Source of the DNA: an uncultured bacterium
Lineage (GTDB): Bacteria; DUMJ01
Reading direction: 5' to 3'
Length of the DNA: 64,000 nt
Assembly: GCA_937958695.1 (NCBI GenBank)
Contig: CALGNK010000010.1
Coordinates: 1 to 64,000 of the forward strand
Shown here: positions 52,502 through 60,873 of the stretch, one piece after another
Layout: each line of letters begins with the position of its first letter
How positions within the stretch are numbered: the first letter of the stretch is position 1
Notes under the pieces: generated by a model
Databases searched by the model: none
Seen by the model: only the letters and a program-made list of their open reading frames with translations
Told to the model about the DNA's origin: nothing
Position numbers and translations under genes: made by a program

Positions 52502-53433
52502 TTTTGACTAAGAGAGAAAGGGTTTTATCTGCAGTAAAGGGAGAGCTTGTTGATAGGATACCATTTAGTTTTTGGTATCATTTTAGATGGTTAGAATTCC
52601 CTTCAGGAGAACCTTTAGCTAGAGAAGAACTTAATTTTTATAAGATGTACGATCCAGATTTCCTAAAGGTTATGCATGATATACCATATGAACTACCAGG
52701 TGGGATTTCTGTTATAGATAATCCTGAGGACTGGTATAAACTAGATATACTTAGCCCAGATACGAAGAACTTTATAGCCCAGCGTAAAGCATTAGAAATA
52801 ATAATTAAAAATCTACCTGACGATGGATTTGTTATAGATACCATATTTAGCACGTTTGCCTATGCAGAAAAATTAACCAATAAAAAGACTTTGGAGCATC
52901 TAAAGGCTAACCCCAAAGCACTACATTATGGCTTAGAAACTATAGCCAGGTCTTTAGCTAATTTTATAAAATCCTGCAAAGATATAAAACTCTCAGGCAT
53001 ATATATGGCTCTCCAGGGTGCTAATAGAGACATAATGGACTCTTCAACCTATAGAGAACACTTTATGCCATACGATATGATTATATGGGAATCTGCAAGA
53101 GGCTTAGATTTTAATATCCTACATCTGCATGGCTATGAGTTAATGTTTGATGTTATCAGGGTTTTTAACCCTGAGGTTATTACTTGGAGTAACAGACTCA
53201 CACCTCCATCTCTAGAGACAGCTAGAAGCCTATATGATGGTTGTATAGCGGCTGGATTGAACGAAGAGGCTATTATAAATTACTCACTTAATGAGGTTAG
53301 AAAAGAGGTACTTAAGAGCATAGTTGAAGCTGGAGCCAAGAAGCTTATAATAGCACCAGGTTGTGCTGTCCCTACCGAGACACCTAAAGAGAAACTCTTG
53401 GCTATTAGAGAGACGCTAGAGGAACTAAGATGA
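52498..53433 (+). CDS. UroD-fold protein, probably methyltransferase-like
   Basis: A 311-residue member of the uroporphyrinogen decarboxylase superfamily (KRERVLSAVKGELVDRIPFSFW start). It lacks the full set of true UroD porphyrin-binding residues as far as I can see, and no other heme gene is near. In anaerobes such proteins move methyl groups to or from corrinoids. The neighbour DUF1638 points the same way. GTG start overlaps the thioesterase stop; TTG 52504 is an alternative. Confidence 0.8.
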   Translation: MILTKRERVLSAVKGELVDRIPFSFWYHFRWLEFPSGEPLAREELNFYKMYDPDFLKVMHDIPYELPGGISVIDNPEDWYKLDILSPDTKNFIAQRKALEIIIKNLPDDGFVIDTIFSTFAYAEKLTNKKTLEHLKANPKALHYGLETIARSLANFIKSCKDIKLSGIYMALQGANRDIMDSSTYREHFMPYDMIIWESARGLDFNILHLHGYELMFDVIRVFNPEVITWSNRLTPPSLETARSLYDGCIAAGLNEEAIINYSLNEVRKEVLKSIVEAGAKKLIIAPGCAVPTETPKEKLLAIRETLEELR

Positions 53434-54227
53434 TGCAACAGGAAACGCTATCAGAATTAACTAGGCTTGTAGAGGCAAGAACAAAAAAGATTGCTGTTAT
53501 TGCCTGTGAAGTATTGTGTAGAGAGGTCTGTTATGCAATTCTAAATAGTAAAAATATTATCCACCCTGTATTCAAGATTAAAGGACTCCATGATAATCCT
53601 GAGAAGATGAAGATAGAATTGCAGAAGGAGATAGATAGGATATCTTACTCTTCTTATGTAGACTATCAGGCTATTGTCTTGATATATGGTCTTTGTAGTA
53701 ATGGGACTATGGGGATTACTGCTAGAAATATTCCAATTATAATTCCAAAGGCTCATGACTGTATAACGCTCTTTTTAGGCTCTAAAGAGAGATATAACAG
53801 AGAGTTCTCTAGAAATCCTGGAACTTATTATTTTACCACTGGCTGGGTTGAAAGAGGTGGGGAGACTATAGACAGGTCTCCTGCAAGTGGATATGGTTTG
53901 GGAAGGACTTACGAAGAGTATGTAGAAAAGTATGGGGAGGAAAATGCCAAATATCTTTTTGAGTTAGAGAGGTCTTGGCTTTCTAGATATAACCGGGCGG
54001 TCTATATAGATATGAGGCTTCCTATTCCTTTTTCCTATGAGGAGGATGTAAAGAGAGAGGCTGAGAGTAGAAATTGGAGCTATAGTAAGATAGATGGTGA
54101 TATGAGATTAATTATTAGTGCTGTTGATGGTTCTTGGAATCCAAACGATTTTCTTATAGTCCCTCCTGGATACTCTATACAGCCAAGTTATGATAGAGAG
54201 GTTTTAAAGATAGAACCTGAAGGATGA
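53430..54227 (+). CDS. DUF1638 protein
   Basis: A 265-residue protein of unknown activity. The IAVIACEVLCREV start, ALVIYGLCSNG-like ILIYGLCSNG region and PKAHDCITLFLGS match the DUF1638 pattern, with conserved cysteines (C26, C30, C94, C111 region) that may bind metal. DUF1638 genes often sit beside corrinoid or UroD-type methyltransferases. It overlaps both neighbours by 4 nt. Role proposed: reductive activation or metal-dependent step of that methyl transfer. Confidence 0.75.
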   Translation: MMQQETLSELTRLVEARTKKIAVIACEVLCREVCYAILNSKNIIHPVFKIKGLHDNPEKMKIELQKEIDRISYSSYVDYQAIVLIYGLCSNGTMGITARNIPIIIPKAHDCITLFLGSKERYNREFSRNPGTYYFTTGWVERGGETIDRSPASGYGLGRTYEEYVEKYGEENAKYLFELERSWLSRYNRAVYIDMRLPIPFSYEEDVKREAESRNWSYSKIDGDMRLIISAVDGSWNPNDFLIVPPGYSIQPSYDREVLKIEPEG

Positions 54228-55474
54228 ATGACACAATAGGACTTTCACCTAAACAATACAGGAGGAACTTTATACTTGGGGCGACCCAGTCAGGTCTATG
54301 GGGATTAGCATTGACCTTTGCATCTACAGCAACTGTAATCCCTATGTTCTTAAAGAAGCTTGGGGCTTCTGATGTAGAGATAGGTCTTATTCCAACATTA
54401 GTTAATCTTGGTTTTACCTTTCCAAGCATCTTTTCTGCTCCTATTGTAGAGAGAGTAAAATCTGTTAAGAGTTTTATTATAACTGTTACCTGGATTGAGA
54501 GGAGTCCATATCCTTTCCTTTCTCTTTTAGCCTTTACTCTAGCAAAGACAAATCCTGCCTTGACTATTTACTTATCACTTATGTTTTTGGCCATAGGATA
54601 CTTTGGTGTAGGTTTTATAATGCCAGGTTGGATGGATTTTGTTGCTAGGATTATTCCTGTAACCAGCAGGGGTAAGTTTATCGCTTTGGGTAACGGACTT
54701 GGAGGTGTTCTAGGGATAGGCGGTTCTATACTAGTAGGTAAGATCTTGAGTACTTATCCCTTTCCCAAAAACTTTGGTATCTGTTTTGTTATTACAATGG
54801 CTATTCTTCTTATAGCCTATGTTATTCTTCTATTTATAAAAGAGCCGGAGATAGAGAAAAAAGAGAATAACGAAAAGACAAGTTATATTAAAGAAATACC
54901 CAATATCTTGAAGATTAATAAGCACTTTAGAAATTATGTATTGGCAAGATTCCTTGTTAGTTTTGGTGTGATGGGATTAGCTTTCTATACTGTGCATGCG
55001 GTTAGTAAGTTTTCTCTTCCTGATAGATATATAGGGACATTTACTATGTTTTTTGTTGGCGCTCAGCCTCTGGCTAATCTGCTCTGGGGTCCCTTAGCAG
55101 ATAGGACAGGTCATAAGAATGTCCTGCTTGGTGGTGTTACCTGTAATCTTATAGGGAATCTTATAGCCCTTGTTACCCCTATAGTCAGTCCATACTATAT
55201 TGCCTTTGCCCTCTCTGGTGCTATGAATAGCGCGTTTATGATCTCTAGTCTTCCAATAATACTTGAGTTTGCTCCTCCTGAGAGAAGACCAACCTATATA
55301 GGAATAAACAACATCTTAATATCTCCAGCATTAGCTCTTAGCCCGCTGATTGGTGGATTTATAGCAAAGAACTTTGGTTATCCAACAGTATTTTTTGTCT
55401 CTTTAATAGCAAATGTTATAGGTTTAATTATTCTCTACTTTGGAGTAGTAGATCCAAGAAAGAATGAGTTATAG
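54224..55474 (+). CDS. MFS transporter
   Basis: A 416-residue protein with twelve predicted membrane helices, a central cytoplasmic loop (about residues 200-230, rich in lysine and glutamate) and MFS-like loops such as GPLADRTGHKN. It overlaps the DUF1638 gene by 4 nt. It may export or import the substrate of the neighbouring UroD-fold and DUF1638 proteins. Confidence 0.87.
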   Translation: MNDTIGLSPKQYRRNFILGATQSGLWGLALTFASTATVIPMFLKKLGASDVEIGLIPTLVNLGFTFPSIFSAPIVERVKSVKSFIITVTWIERSPYPFLSLLAFTLAKTNPALTIYLSLMFLAIGYFGVGFIMPGWMDFVARIIPVTSRGKFIALGNGLGGVLGIGGSILVGKILSTYPFPKNFGICFVITMAILLIAYVILLFIKEPEIEKKENNEKTSYIKEIPNILKINKHFRNYVLARFLVSFGVMGLAFYTVHAVSKFSLPDRYIGTFTMFFVGAQPLANLLWGPLADRTGHKNVLLGGVTCNLIGNLIALVTPIVSPYYIAFALSGAMNSAFMISSLPIILEFAPPERRPTYIGINNILISPALALSPLIGGFIAKNFGYPTVFFVSLIANVIGLIILYFGVVDPRKNEL

Positions 55475-55629
55475 GTATTTTCATTACAAATATTCAATAT
55501 AAATATCAGCTAATGACTAATTTTAAAGTGGGTTGAAGGTTATTTAAAGCTTGACAATTGTTTTATAGTATAAATAGCATAATTAGAACAATTTATTAAT
55601 TAACAATATTTTAAATGGAAGTACATATT

Positions 55630-55835
55630 ATGGATATAAATTGAATCAGAAATTTTGAGACAGGAATTCAGAATATAGATTATCAACACAGATCTTTTAT
55701 GGATAAGCTTAATCAATTCTTTGAATCTTGTATCCAGAAGAGTTGTAAAGATGAGCTAAGGATAAGTTTGAGAATGAAAATGCAACTTTGGAGTTTTTAA
55801 ATGACACTGAAAAGTTTTTGACAAATTGCTTTTAA
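55630..55835 (+). pseudogene. Decayed bacteriohemerythrin gene
   Basis: Reading from ATG 55630 gives M-D-I-N, then TGA (55642-55644) at the place of the family's conserved tryptophan, then a clear hemerythrin start: F-E-T-G-I-Q-N-I-D-Y-Q-H. Near 55757 the reading must shift to continue as D-K-F-E-N-E-N-A-T-L-E-F-L-N and stops early at 55833-55835. The later HxxxE and histidine ligands are absent. The intact relative at 57132 has the same start pattern. The rest of the 55475-55862 gap holds only a TTGACA at 55551 and AT-rich sequence. Confidence 0.75.
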
Positions 55836-55862
55836 AATATAAAGAAGGTTAGGTGAATTAAA

Positions 55863-57128
55863 GTGATAGAAAAAATGTCTATAGACCTAATAAAGATAGT
55901 TAAAGGGATTTCTGAATGTGTGGATTTGGTAAATTCTATCTTTTCTAAGCACCATAGTATGGTAGCTTGTATTGCTCTAAATATAGCTGAAGAAATGAAT
56001 TTATCTTTGGGGGAGAAAAGAGATATTTTAATAGCTAGCCTTCTGCATGATGTAAGTGCGATGTCTATCAAGGAAAGACTCAAATATTTAAAGTTTGAAG
56101 CTGATTTTGAAGTTGTAGATACGTATGGACATGCAGAAATTGGGTATCGCCTTTTTAGAGATTTTGAGCCATTTCTAAATCCAGCCCTATTTATAAAATA
56201 TCATCATACATATTATAAAGATATAGAAAAAGATAAGATTCCTATTGGAGCCCATATCCTTCATCTAGCTGATAGAGTAGCTATATCTGTAAGAAGAGAT
56301 GACAACATATTATCTCAAAGTCAGGATATAAGGAAGAAAGTATATGCGCAAAAAAATATAATGTTTAATCCAGATGTTGTAGAAGCTTTTTTAGATGCAT
56401 CTAAAAAAGATAGTTTCTGGTTTGATACGGTATATATGCCATTAGATGCACTTATAGAGGAGAATAGTTTAGATAAAGGAATAGATATGAATTTGGAAAA
56501 GTTATATTCGTTAGCCCTTATATTCCATATAATTATAGACTTTAGAAGTAGATTTACCGCCTTCCACTCTTGTGGAGTAGCTGGGGTTGCGGTAGAACTT
56601 GCAAAAGACCTCGGTTTTTTAGAAGAAAAGATAAAACTTATTGAAATATCAGGATATCTCCATGACCTTGGTAAGATAGCTATACCAGTAGAGATCTTAG
56701 AAAAACCCGACAAATTGACAGAGGAAGAATTTAATTTAGTTAAGAGTCATGCGTATTATACTTATAGGGTCTTAGAAAATATAAAAGGATTAGAGACGAT
56801 AAAAATTTGGGCTTCTTTTCACCATGAGAAACTTGATGGAAGTGGGTACCCCTTTGGCTTAAAAGAGGAAGATCTCTCTCTAGGATCCAGAATTATGGCA
56901 ATATCAGATATATTTACTGCATTAACTGAAGATAGACCGTATAGGAGAGGGTTAAGCATATATGATGCTCTTGAGTACATCAAAACTCTTGTAGGAGATA
57001 AAAAACTAGATAAAGATGTCTTCTCCTCCTTGGAGAGGAATATAGATCTAATAGTAGAGAAGTTATATTATATAAAGAAAAGTGGAATAGAAAGATTTAA
57101 TAACTTTTATTCTGATACGGAGGTGTAA
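55863..57128 (+). CDS. Dual HD / HD-GYP domain protein, probable cyclic-di-GMP phosphodiesterase
   Basis: A 421-residue cytoplasmic protein. The N-terminal HD domain has LIASLLHDVSAMS and FIKYHHTYYK; the C-terminal HD-GYP domain has GYLHDLGKIAIP, SFHHEKLDGSGYPFGL and SDIFTALTEDRPYRRG, with the GYP triplet intact. HD-GYP proteins hydrolyse cyclic di-GMP. GTG start after AGGTGA. It lies 3 nt before an intact hemerythrin gene, suggesting oxygen- or iron-linked control. A cyclase (61739) lies 5 kb away. Confidence 0.9.
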   Translation: MIEKMSIDLIKIVKGISECVDLVNSIFSKHHSMVACIALNIAEEMNLSLGEKRDILIASLLHDVSAMSIKERLKYLKFEADFEVVDTYGHAEIGYRLFRDFEPFLNPALFIKYHHTYYKDIEKDKIPIGAHILHLADRVAISVRRDDNILSQSQDIRKKVYAQKNIMFNPDVVEAFLDASKKDSFWFDTVYMPLDALIEENSLDKGIDMNLEKLYSLALIFHIIIDFRSRFTAFHSCGVAGVAVELAKDLGFLEEKIKLIEISGYLHDLGKIAIPVEILEKPDKLTEEEFNLVKSHAYYTYRVLENIKGLETIKIWASFHHEKLDGSGYPFGLKEEDLSLGSRIMAISDIFTALTEDRPYRRGLSIYDALEYIKTLVGDKKLDKDVFSSLERNIDLIVEKLYYIKKSGIERFNNFYSDTEV

Positions 57129-57131
57129 TTT

Positions 57132-57530
57132 ATGCCATTAGTATGGAACGATTCATTATTAACAGGGATAAATATTATTGATAATCAGCATAAGGAACTT
57201 TTCAAAAGGATAAATGAGCTTTTAGATTCTGCAGGGCAAAGTAAAGAAAGGGTAAAAGAACTTACTGGTTTTTTGCAGAATTATATAATTAATCATTTTG
57301 GGACAGAAGAAAGGCTTATGGCAAAAACCAACTATCCTGAATATTTAGCCCATAAAGATTCTCATGATAAATATTCTCAAGAATTTAAAGGATTAAAGGA
57401 CAGCATAGATAGAGAAGGTGTAAATATTAGTCTTACTGTTAAGATGAACAATTTATTGATAGACTGGTGGATAAATCATATAAATAAAGTGGATAAAAAG
57501 ATGGCTGAGTTTATAAGAGATAAAATATAA
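57132..57530 (+). CDS. Bacteriohemerythrin
   Basis: A 132-residue four-helix protein with a non-heme di-iron site. All ligands can be placed: H in IIDNQH, H and E in NHFGTEE, H in AHKDSH, H and D in NHINKVD. It binds O2 reversibly and in motile microaerophiles or anaerobes supports oxygen sensing or protection. It follows the HD-GYP gene by 3 nt, so a regulatory pair is plausible. Confidence 0.92.
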   Translation: MPLVWNDSLLTGINIIDNQHKELFKRINELLDSAGQSKERVKELTGFLQNYIINHFGTEERLMAKTNYPEYLAHKDSHDKYSQEFKGLKDSIDREGVNISLTVKMNNLLIDWWINHINKVDKKMAEFIRDKI

Positions 57531-57570
57531 AGCGAGAGTAAGTTTGATAGGTAAAGTCAAAAATTATTCA

Positions 57571-57710
57571 TTTACGTTAAGAATAGTTTAGGGCTATACT
57601 TTTAATTAGGAGATAGTAGAAAATTTGCATGAATCTCCTAATGTAACTTGCGTCTACTCCTTAGGCCTGAAAATTAAGATAACCCGCTAGCCATGCGGGT
57701 TTTTAAATTT
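57571..57710 (+). ncRNA. Candidate small RNA with own promoter and terminator
   Basis: A promoter-like TTTACG (57571-57576) and TATACT (57595-57600), 18 bp apart, precede a perfect 10-bp inverted repeat ATTAGGAGAT/ATCTCCTAAT (57605-57614 and 57633-57642). AACCCGC/GCGGGTT (57681-57687 and 57695-57701) followed by TTTT forms a terminator. The predicted transcript is roughly 100 nt, in a gap between convergent genes. A 9-bp direct repeat AACTTGCGT is at 57645 and 57721. It does not match a riboswitch class I know. Confidence 0.45.
57681..57705 (+). terminator. Rho-independent terminator
   Basis: AACCCGC (57681-57687) and GCGGGTT (57695-57701) form a GC-rich stem with a 7-nt loop, followed by TTTTAAATTTT. 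It ends the rightward signalling genes or the candidate small RNA, in front of the leftward flagellar operon. Confidence 0.8.
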
Positions 57711-57740
57711 TAGGGTGTCAAACTTGCGTTAAGAGCCTTT

Positions 57741-58055
57741 CTATATCTCTTCGTTCACCAAGTTATCCTTTAATTTATGAGAAGACATATAATAGCTAGA
57801 GTATATGTTAGAATAAGCCTTTATATCACCCAGTCTTCTCTTAAGGTCTAGCTCTATCTTTCTAAGATGGAGCATAATCTTATCGTTGTTTTCTCTTATC
57901 TCATAGGCTTCTTCAAGTCCTAGTTTTACCTCTGGGATTAAACCTAACAATTCCTCTCTCTCTAGGATAAGTCTTGATATCTCCAGAGGATCAAGAAGGG
58001 ATAGGATCCTTGTATCAAGATCTATTATCTTATCCATTAATTCTTTCTTGTTCAT
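57741..58055 (-). CDS. FliT-like flagellar protein
   Basis: A 104-residue, almost wholly helical, charged protein. Sequence similarity is not decisive, but it is last in a fliD-fliS operon, the usual place of the FliD export chaperone FliT. Its start overlaps fliS by 26 nt, so it is co-translated. Family assignment rests on position and helical character. Confidence 0.55.
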   Translation of the reverse strand: MNKKELMDKIIDLDTRILSLLDPLEISRLILEREELLGLIPEVKLGLEEAYEIRENNDKIMLHLRKIELDLKRRLGDIKAYSNIYSSYYMSSHKLKDNLVNEEI

Positions 58056-58422
58056 ACTCCCTTATTGCCTCCCATGCTTCTAATAGTCCTGCCAATATGT
58101 GTCTTACCCTAATTAATCCGTCTTTATCTTTACCTGTGTTACTTCTTGTTAATGTGTATAGAGAAAAGTCATATATATCTGCTAGGTTTTTTGCTATATC
58201 ACCGCCATTTTCCATATCCAGAACACTTAGTAGATATTCAATTATCTTACAGGATTTCTTTATATCTTCACTAAATTCAACGAAATTTTCAGAATCGAAC
58301 TCTTTTATCGCTTTATCTATTAGCTCTATACTCTTTTTGTAGAGTAGTATTACCCTCTCTAGAGGGCTACAGGTTAATATGCTTGCAGTTCTATACTGTT
58401 CGTAAGGGCTTGCTATAGCCAT
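58030..58422 (-). CDS. fliS: Flagellin export chaperone FliS
   Basis: A 130-residue four-helix protein with the FliS pattern (YEQYRTASILTCSPLERVILLYK start, DMENGGDIAKNLADIYDF). It binds the flagellin C-terminus before export. The start shares a base with the fliD stop. Filament cap and chaperones lie here, but no flagellin gene is in the window. Confidence 0.9.
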   Translation of the reverse strand: MAIASPYEQYRTASILTCSPLERVILLYKKSIELIDKAIKEFDSENFVEFSEDIKKSCKIIEYLLSVLDMENGGDIAKNLADIYDFSLYTLTRSNTGKDKDGLIRVRHILAGLLEAWEAIREYEQERING

Positions 58423-60476
58423 TATTTCCCTCCTTGTTTTTGTAATCCTGTTATATAAGTGGATAAATAACTACTCTGAGACTGTAGACTTGCAATAGCA
58501 CTCTCAAGGGCAGTAAATTTTCTTATAAGGCTCTCCTCGTAAAGAGATAACCTTGCATTTGTATCACTTATGAGTTCACTAAGTGCTTTATACTCACTGG
58601 TAAGGTTATTTATCGTATATGGAATAACTCCAGTAACCTCTTCAGTGTACCTTTTCAATACGTTATTCAGCCTTACCGCTATCCCAGCCATACTATCTGT
58701 TGTTGATCTATATCCGTAAGACACCCTTAGACTAGTAGTTGGAGCTTGTCCTAGTATAAGTGTCCCAGTATTATAATCTATCTTGAACTGCCCAGCCCCG
58801 GGGTTTGTATTACCAAAAACTTGCGTAAGTAAAACCCCATCTGCATAGACCATAGGTCTTACATCGTAAGATATTGGAGCATACTTCAGCTTGAATGTGG
58901 TATTTGATCCATCTATGCTTCCATCTGGGGTCTCATCTTGAATAAATGTATATGACTTAGAGAATATTTCTGCCACTAATTCCGGAGATTCAGTTAATGC
59001 CTCATTTAGAGCTTCATAGTCTATAGTAAGCTTACCAGCTATTATATCTTCTATAGAAACATAACCCACTCTTCCAGTAGAGATACCTATATCTGCTAGA
59101 GATCTTATAGTTGAAGATATTGGTGTATTTTGAGCTTTGTGAACTACTCCTGAAACTATGCTTCTAAGCTGTTCCTCTATCTCCCTTAATGTAGAATCAT
59201 TCCTTAACAGTCCTACCTTCAACTTTTCATTGTGCTGTTGAATCTCAAAATACGTCATATTTGCTTTCTCATTTTCAGTTAAGAAGTCTATCCCTTCTTC
59301 TCTCTCTTCTGTTAGCTTGGTTCTTATATATGTTATCGTCTCGTTGTAAACATTAACAAACCTTTCTATATTTGATACCGCCTTAGAGGTATCATAATTT
59401 ATTGTAACTATAGATGTACCAGTAGAGTTGATATTTAGAGTAACCCCATCAAAGAGATCTGTAACCTTATTTGATTGCCTTACAACTGTTCCTGATATGC
59501 CAGATATAGAAAATTTAAGGTCGGTAGCGAGCTGAGTCTTTACTCCAGTACCGTTTGGGTATTTTACAGTACTATCTTCATTTAAAACACCTAGTGTAAT
59601 TAATGCATCGTTATTTCCAGAGAAGTCTATGGTATCTATACTTCCTATTAGAGATGTTATGGCAAGCCTATAACCTGAACCTGTATCTACTATACTTGCC
59701 TTTACCTTAGAACTTATATCGATATCACTATTTATTGCATCTACTATGTCTTCTAAGGATGCTGATGTCCCTATATTTATCGTCTTTCCATTTATTGTTA
59801 TATTGCCAGTAGTAAACGTTATAGGATCAGTTGTTGATATAAATGTATCACTCTGGGCTTGGCCAACTATTCCAAGAGAGATTAATATATCATTATTCTC
59901 AGCACTAAATGTAATGGAGTTAGTCGTCCCCGTCTGCTTGGCTGTCAATACAAGTTTATATTCATTTGAGGATAGACTTATAACACTTGCTGAAACATAC
60001 TGCCCTATATCTGCATCCTGATTTATAGCCTGAGCTATATCTAATAGAGAAGCTTGATTTCCTACCGATATGGTCTTCCCACTTATTGTTATATATCCTT
60101 GGGAGAATGTGAGTTTTTCAGACCTACTTGCATAGCTATTACCTGTAACTGTATGGGCTCTGGCTATATCTAAGACTTCGAATATATAAGTCCCTAAGGG
60201 AGCTGAACCAGTAGTAGATATTGAAAGGACAGATTCATTTGAAGAGACACCCTTCTTAGTAACAATCCCTTCTTTATCTGTAAGAATAGATATGGCATCT
60301 TGAAGGGTCTTGAGCTTCTCCTTTACTGTGTTCAAAGCTTCCTGTTTCCACTTTATCTCTAGCTGTTGATTCTCATATCTAGTAACAGGTGCCTTAGCTG
60401 ATAACATCAAAGCCTTTATAACGTTACCTGTATCTACACCTGAGGCAAGTCCCCAGATATTAAATATACTAGCCAT
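58422..60476 (-). CDS. fliD: Flagellar hook-associated protein 2 (filament cap) FliD
   Basis: A 684-residue cap protein, longer than most FliD. The N-terminus is GLASGVDTGNVIKALM; the C-terminus has the expected coiled coil. The middle has two flagellin IN-type repeats of roughly 95 residues (each G-x-I-T-I-x-G-K-T-I then a D-I-x-x-A-I-N stretch). An extra beta-rich insert (about residues 509-593, DNA 58698-58952) sits just before the C-terminal domain and resembles tail-fibre modules. ATG 60476 follows AGGTG at a good distance; GTG 60485 is less likely. Secreted by the flagellar export system. Confidence 0.92.
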   Translation of the reverse strand: MASIFNIWGLASGVDTGNVIKALMLSAKAPVTRYENQQLEIKWKQEALNTVKEKLKTLQDAISILTDKEGIVTKKGVSSNESVLSISTTGSAPLGTYIFEVLDIARAHTVTGNSYASRSEKLTFSQGYITISGKTISVGNQASLLDIAQAINQDADIGQYVSASVISLSSNEYKLVLTAKQTGTTNSITFSAENNDILISLGIVGQAQSDTFISTTDPITFTTGNITINGKTINIGTSASLEDIVDAINSDIDISSKVKASIVDTGSGYRLAITSLIGSIDTIDFSGNNDALITLGVLNEDSTVKYPNGTGVKTQLATDLKFSISGISGTVVRQSNKVTDLFDGVTLNINSTGTSIVTINYDTSKAVSNIERFVNVYNETITYIRTKLTEEREEGIDFLTENEKANMTYFEIQQHNEKLKVGLLRNDSTLREIEEQLRSIVSGVVHKAQNTPISSTIRSLADIGISTGRVGYVSIEDIIAGKLTIDYEALNEALTESPELVAEIFSKSYTFIQDETPDGSIDGSNTTFKLKYAPISYDVRPMVYADGVLLTQVFGNTNPGAGQFKIDYNTGTLILGQAPTTSLRVSYGYRSTTDSMAGIAVRLNNVLKRYTEEVTGVIPYTINNLTSEYKALSELISDTNARLSLYEESLIRKFTALESAIASLQSQSSYLSTYITGLQKQGGK

Positions 60477-60485
60477 ATATATCAC

Positions 60486-60782
60486 CTACACCCTTTCATC
60501 TATAATAAGACCGGACATCTTGAGGAACTCCGAGATCATATTTAAGATCTTCTCTGGGGGAAACTCCCTTATGACTTCGCCTGTCTGTGAATTTATAATC
60601 TGGACAACTATCTCATTGGTGGGTTTATGGATCTTAAACCTAAAGTGCATATCTATAAGCTCAAAGTCTTTCTTCTCTTCATTCTTTTCTGTATTTATCT
60701 CCAAAGGCTTTACCTTTGGTTTTGGATTTATAACTAATGCCTTTAAATTTTCTTTTACGCTCTCTATAGGCTTACTCTCCAT
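60486..60782 (-). CDS. flaG: FlaG-family flagellar protein
   Basis: A 98-residue protein. The variable N-terminus is charged; the conserved C-terminal half has HFRFKIHKPTNEIVVQIINS and EVIREFPPEKILNMI, typical of FlaG, which influences filament length. ATG 60782 follows GGAGG. It leads the leftward flaG-fliD-fliS operon. Confidence 0.88.
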   Translation of the reverse strand: MESKPIESVKENLKALVINPKPKVKPLEINTEKNEEKKDFELIDMHFRFKIHKPTNEIVVQIINSQTGEVIREFPPEKILNMISEFLKMSGLIIDERV

Positions 60783-60862
60783 TCCTAACCTCCAAAATAC
60801 TTCTCTAATTTTTTATATCGGTAGTAGATACTAGAACTTTATATTTATAATTTAAGAAGAGT

Positions 60863-60868
60863 TATAAT
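60863..60868 (+). promoter_or_regulatory. TATAAT just upstream of the PflX-type start
   Basis: A perfect TATAAT ends 5 nt before the ATG at 60874, which would put transcription start on or beside the start codon. No good -35 and no ribosome site are seen, so a leaderless message is conceivable. The 60783-60873 gap is otherwise AT-rich. Confidence 0.3.
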
Positions 60869-60873
60869 TAAAT

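Noticed and set aside
55642-55644. TGA in the hemerythrin-like ORF as a selenocysteine codon
   Set aside because: It falls at a conserved tryptophan, no selenocysteine-type hairpin is seen, and a frameshift follows; decay explains it better.
57645-57729. Direct repeat AACTTGCGT as an attachment-site or insertion footprint
   Set aside because: Nine base pairs only, with no mobile gene between the copies; kept as a note under the small RNA.
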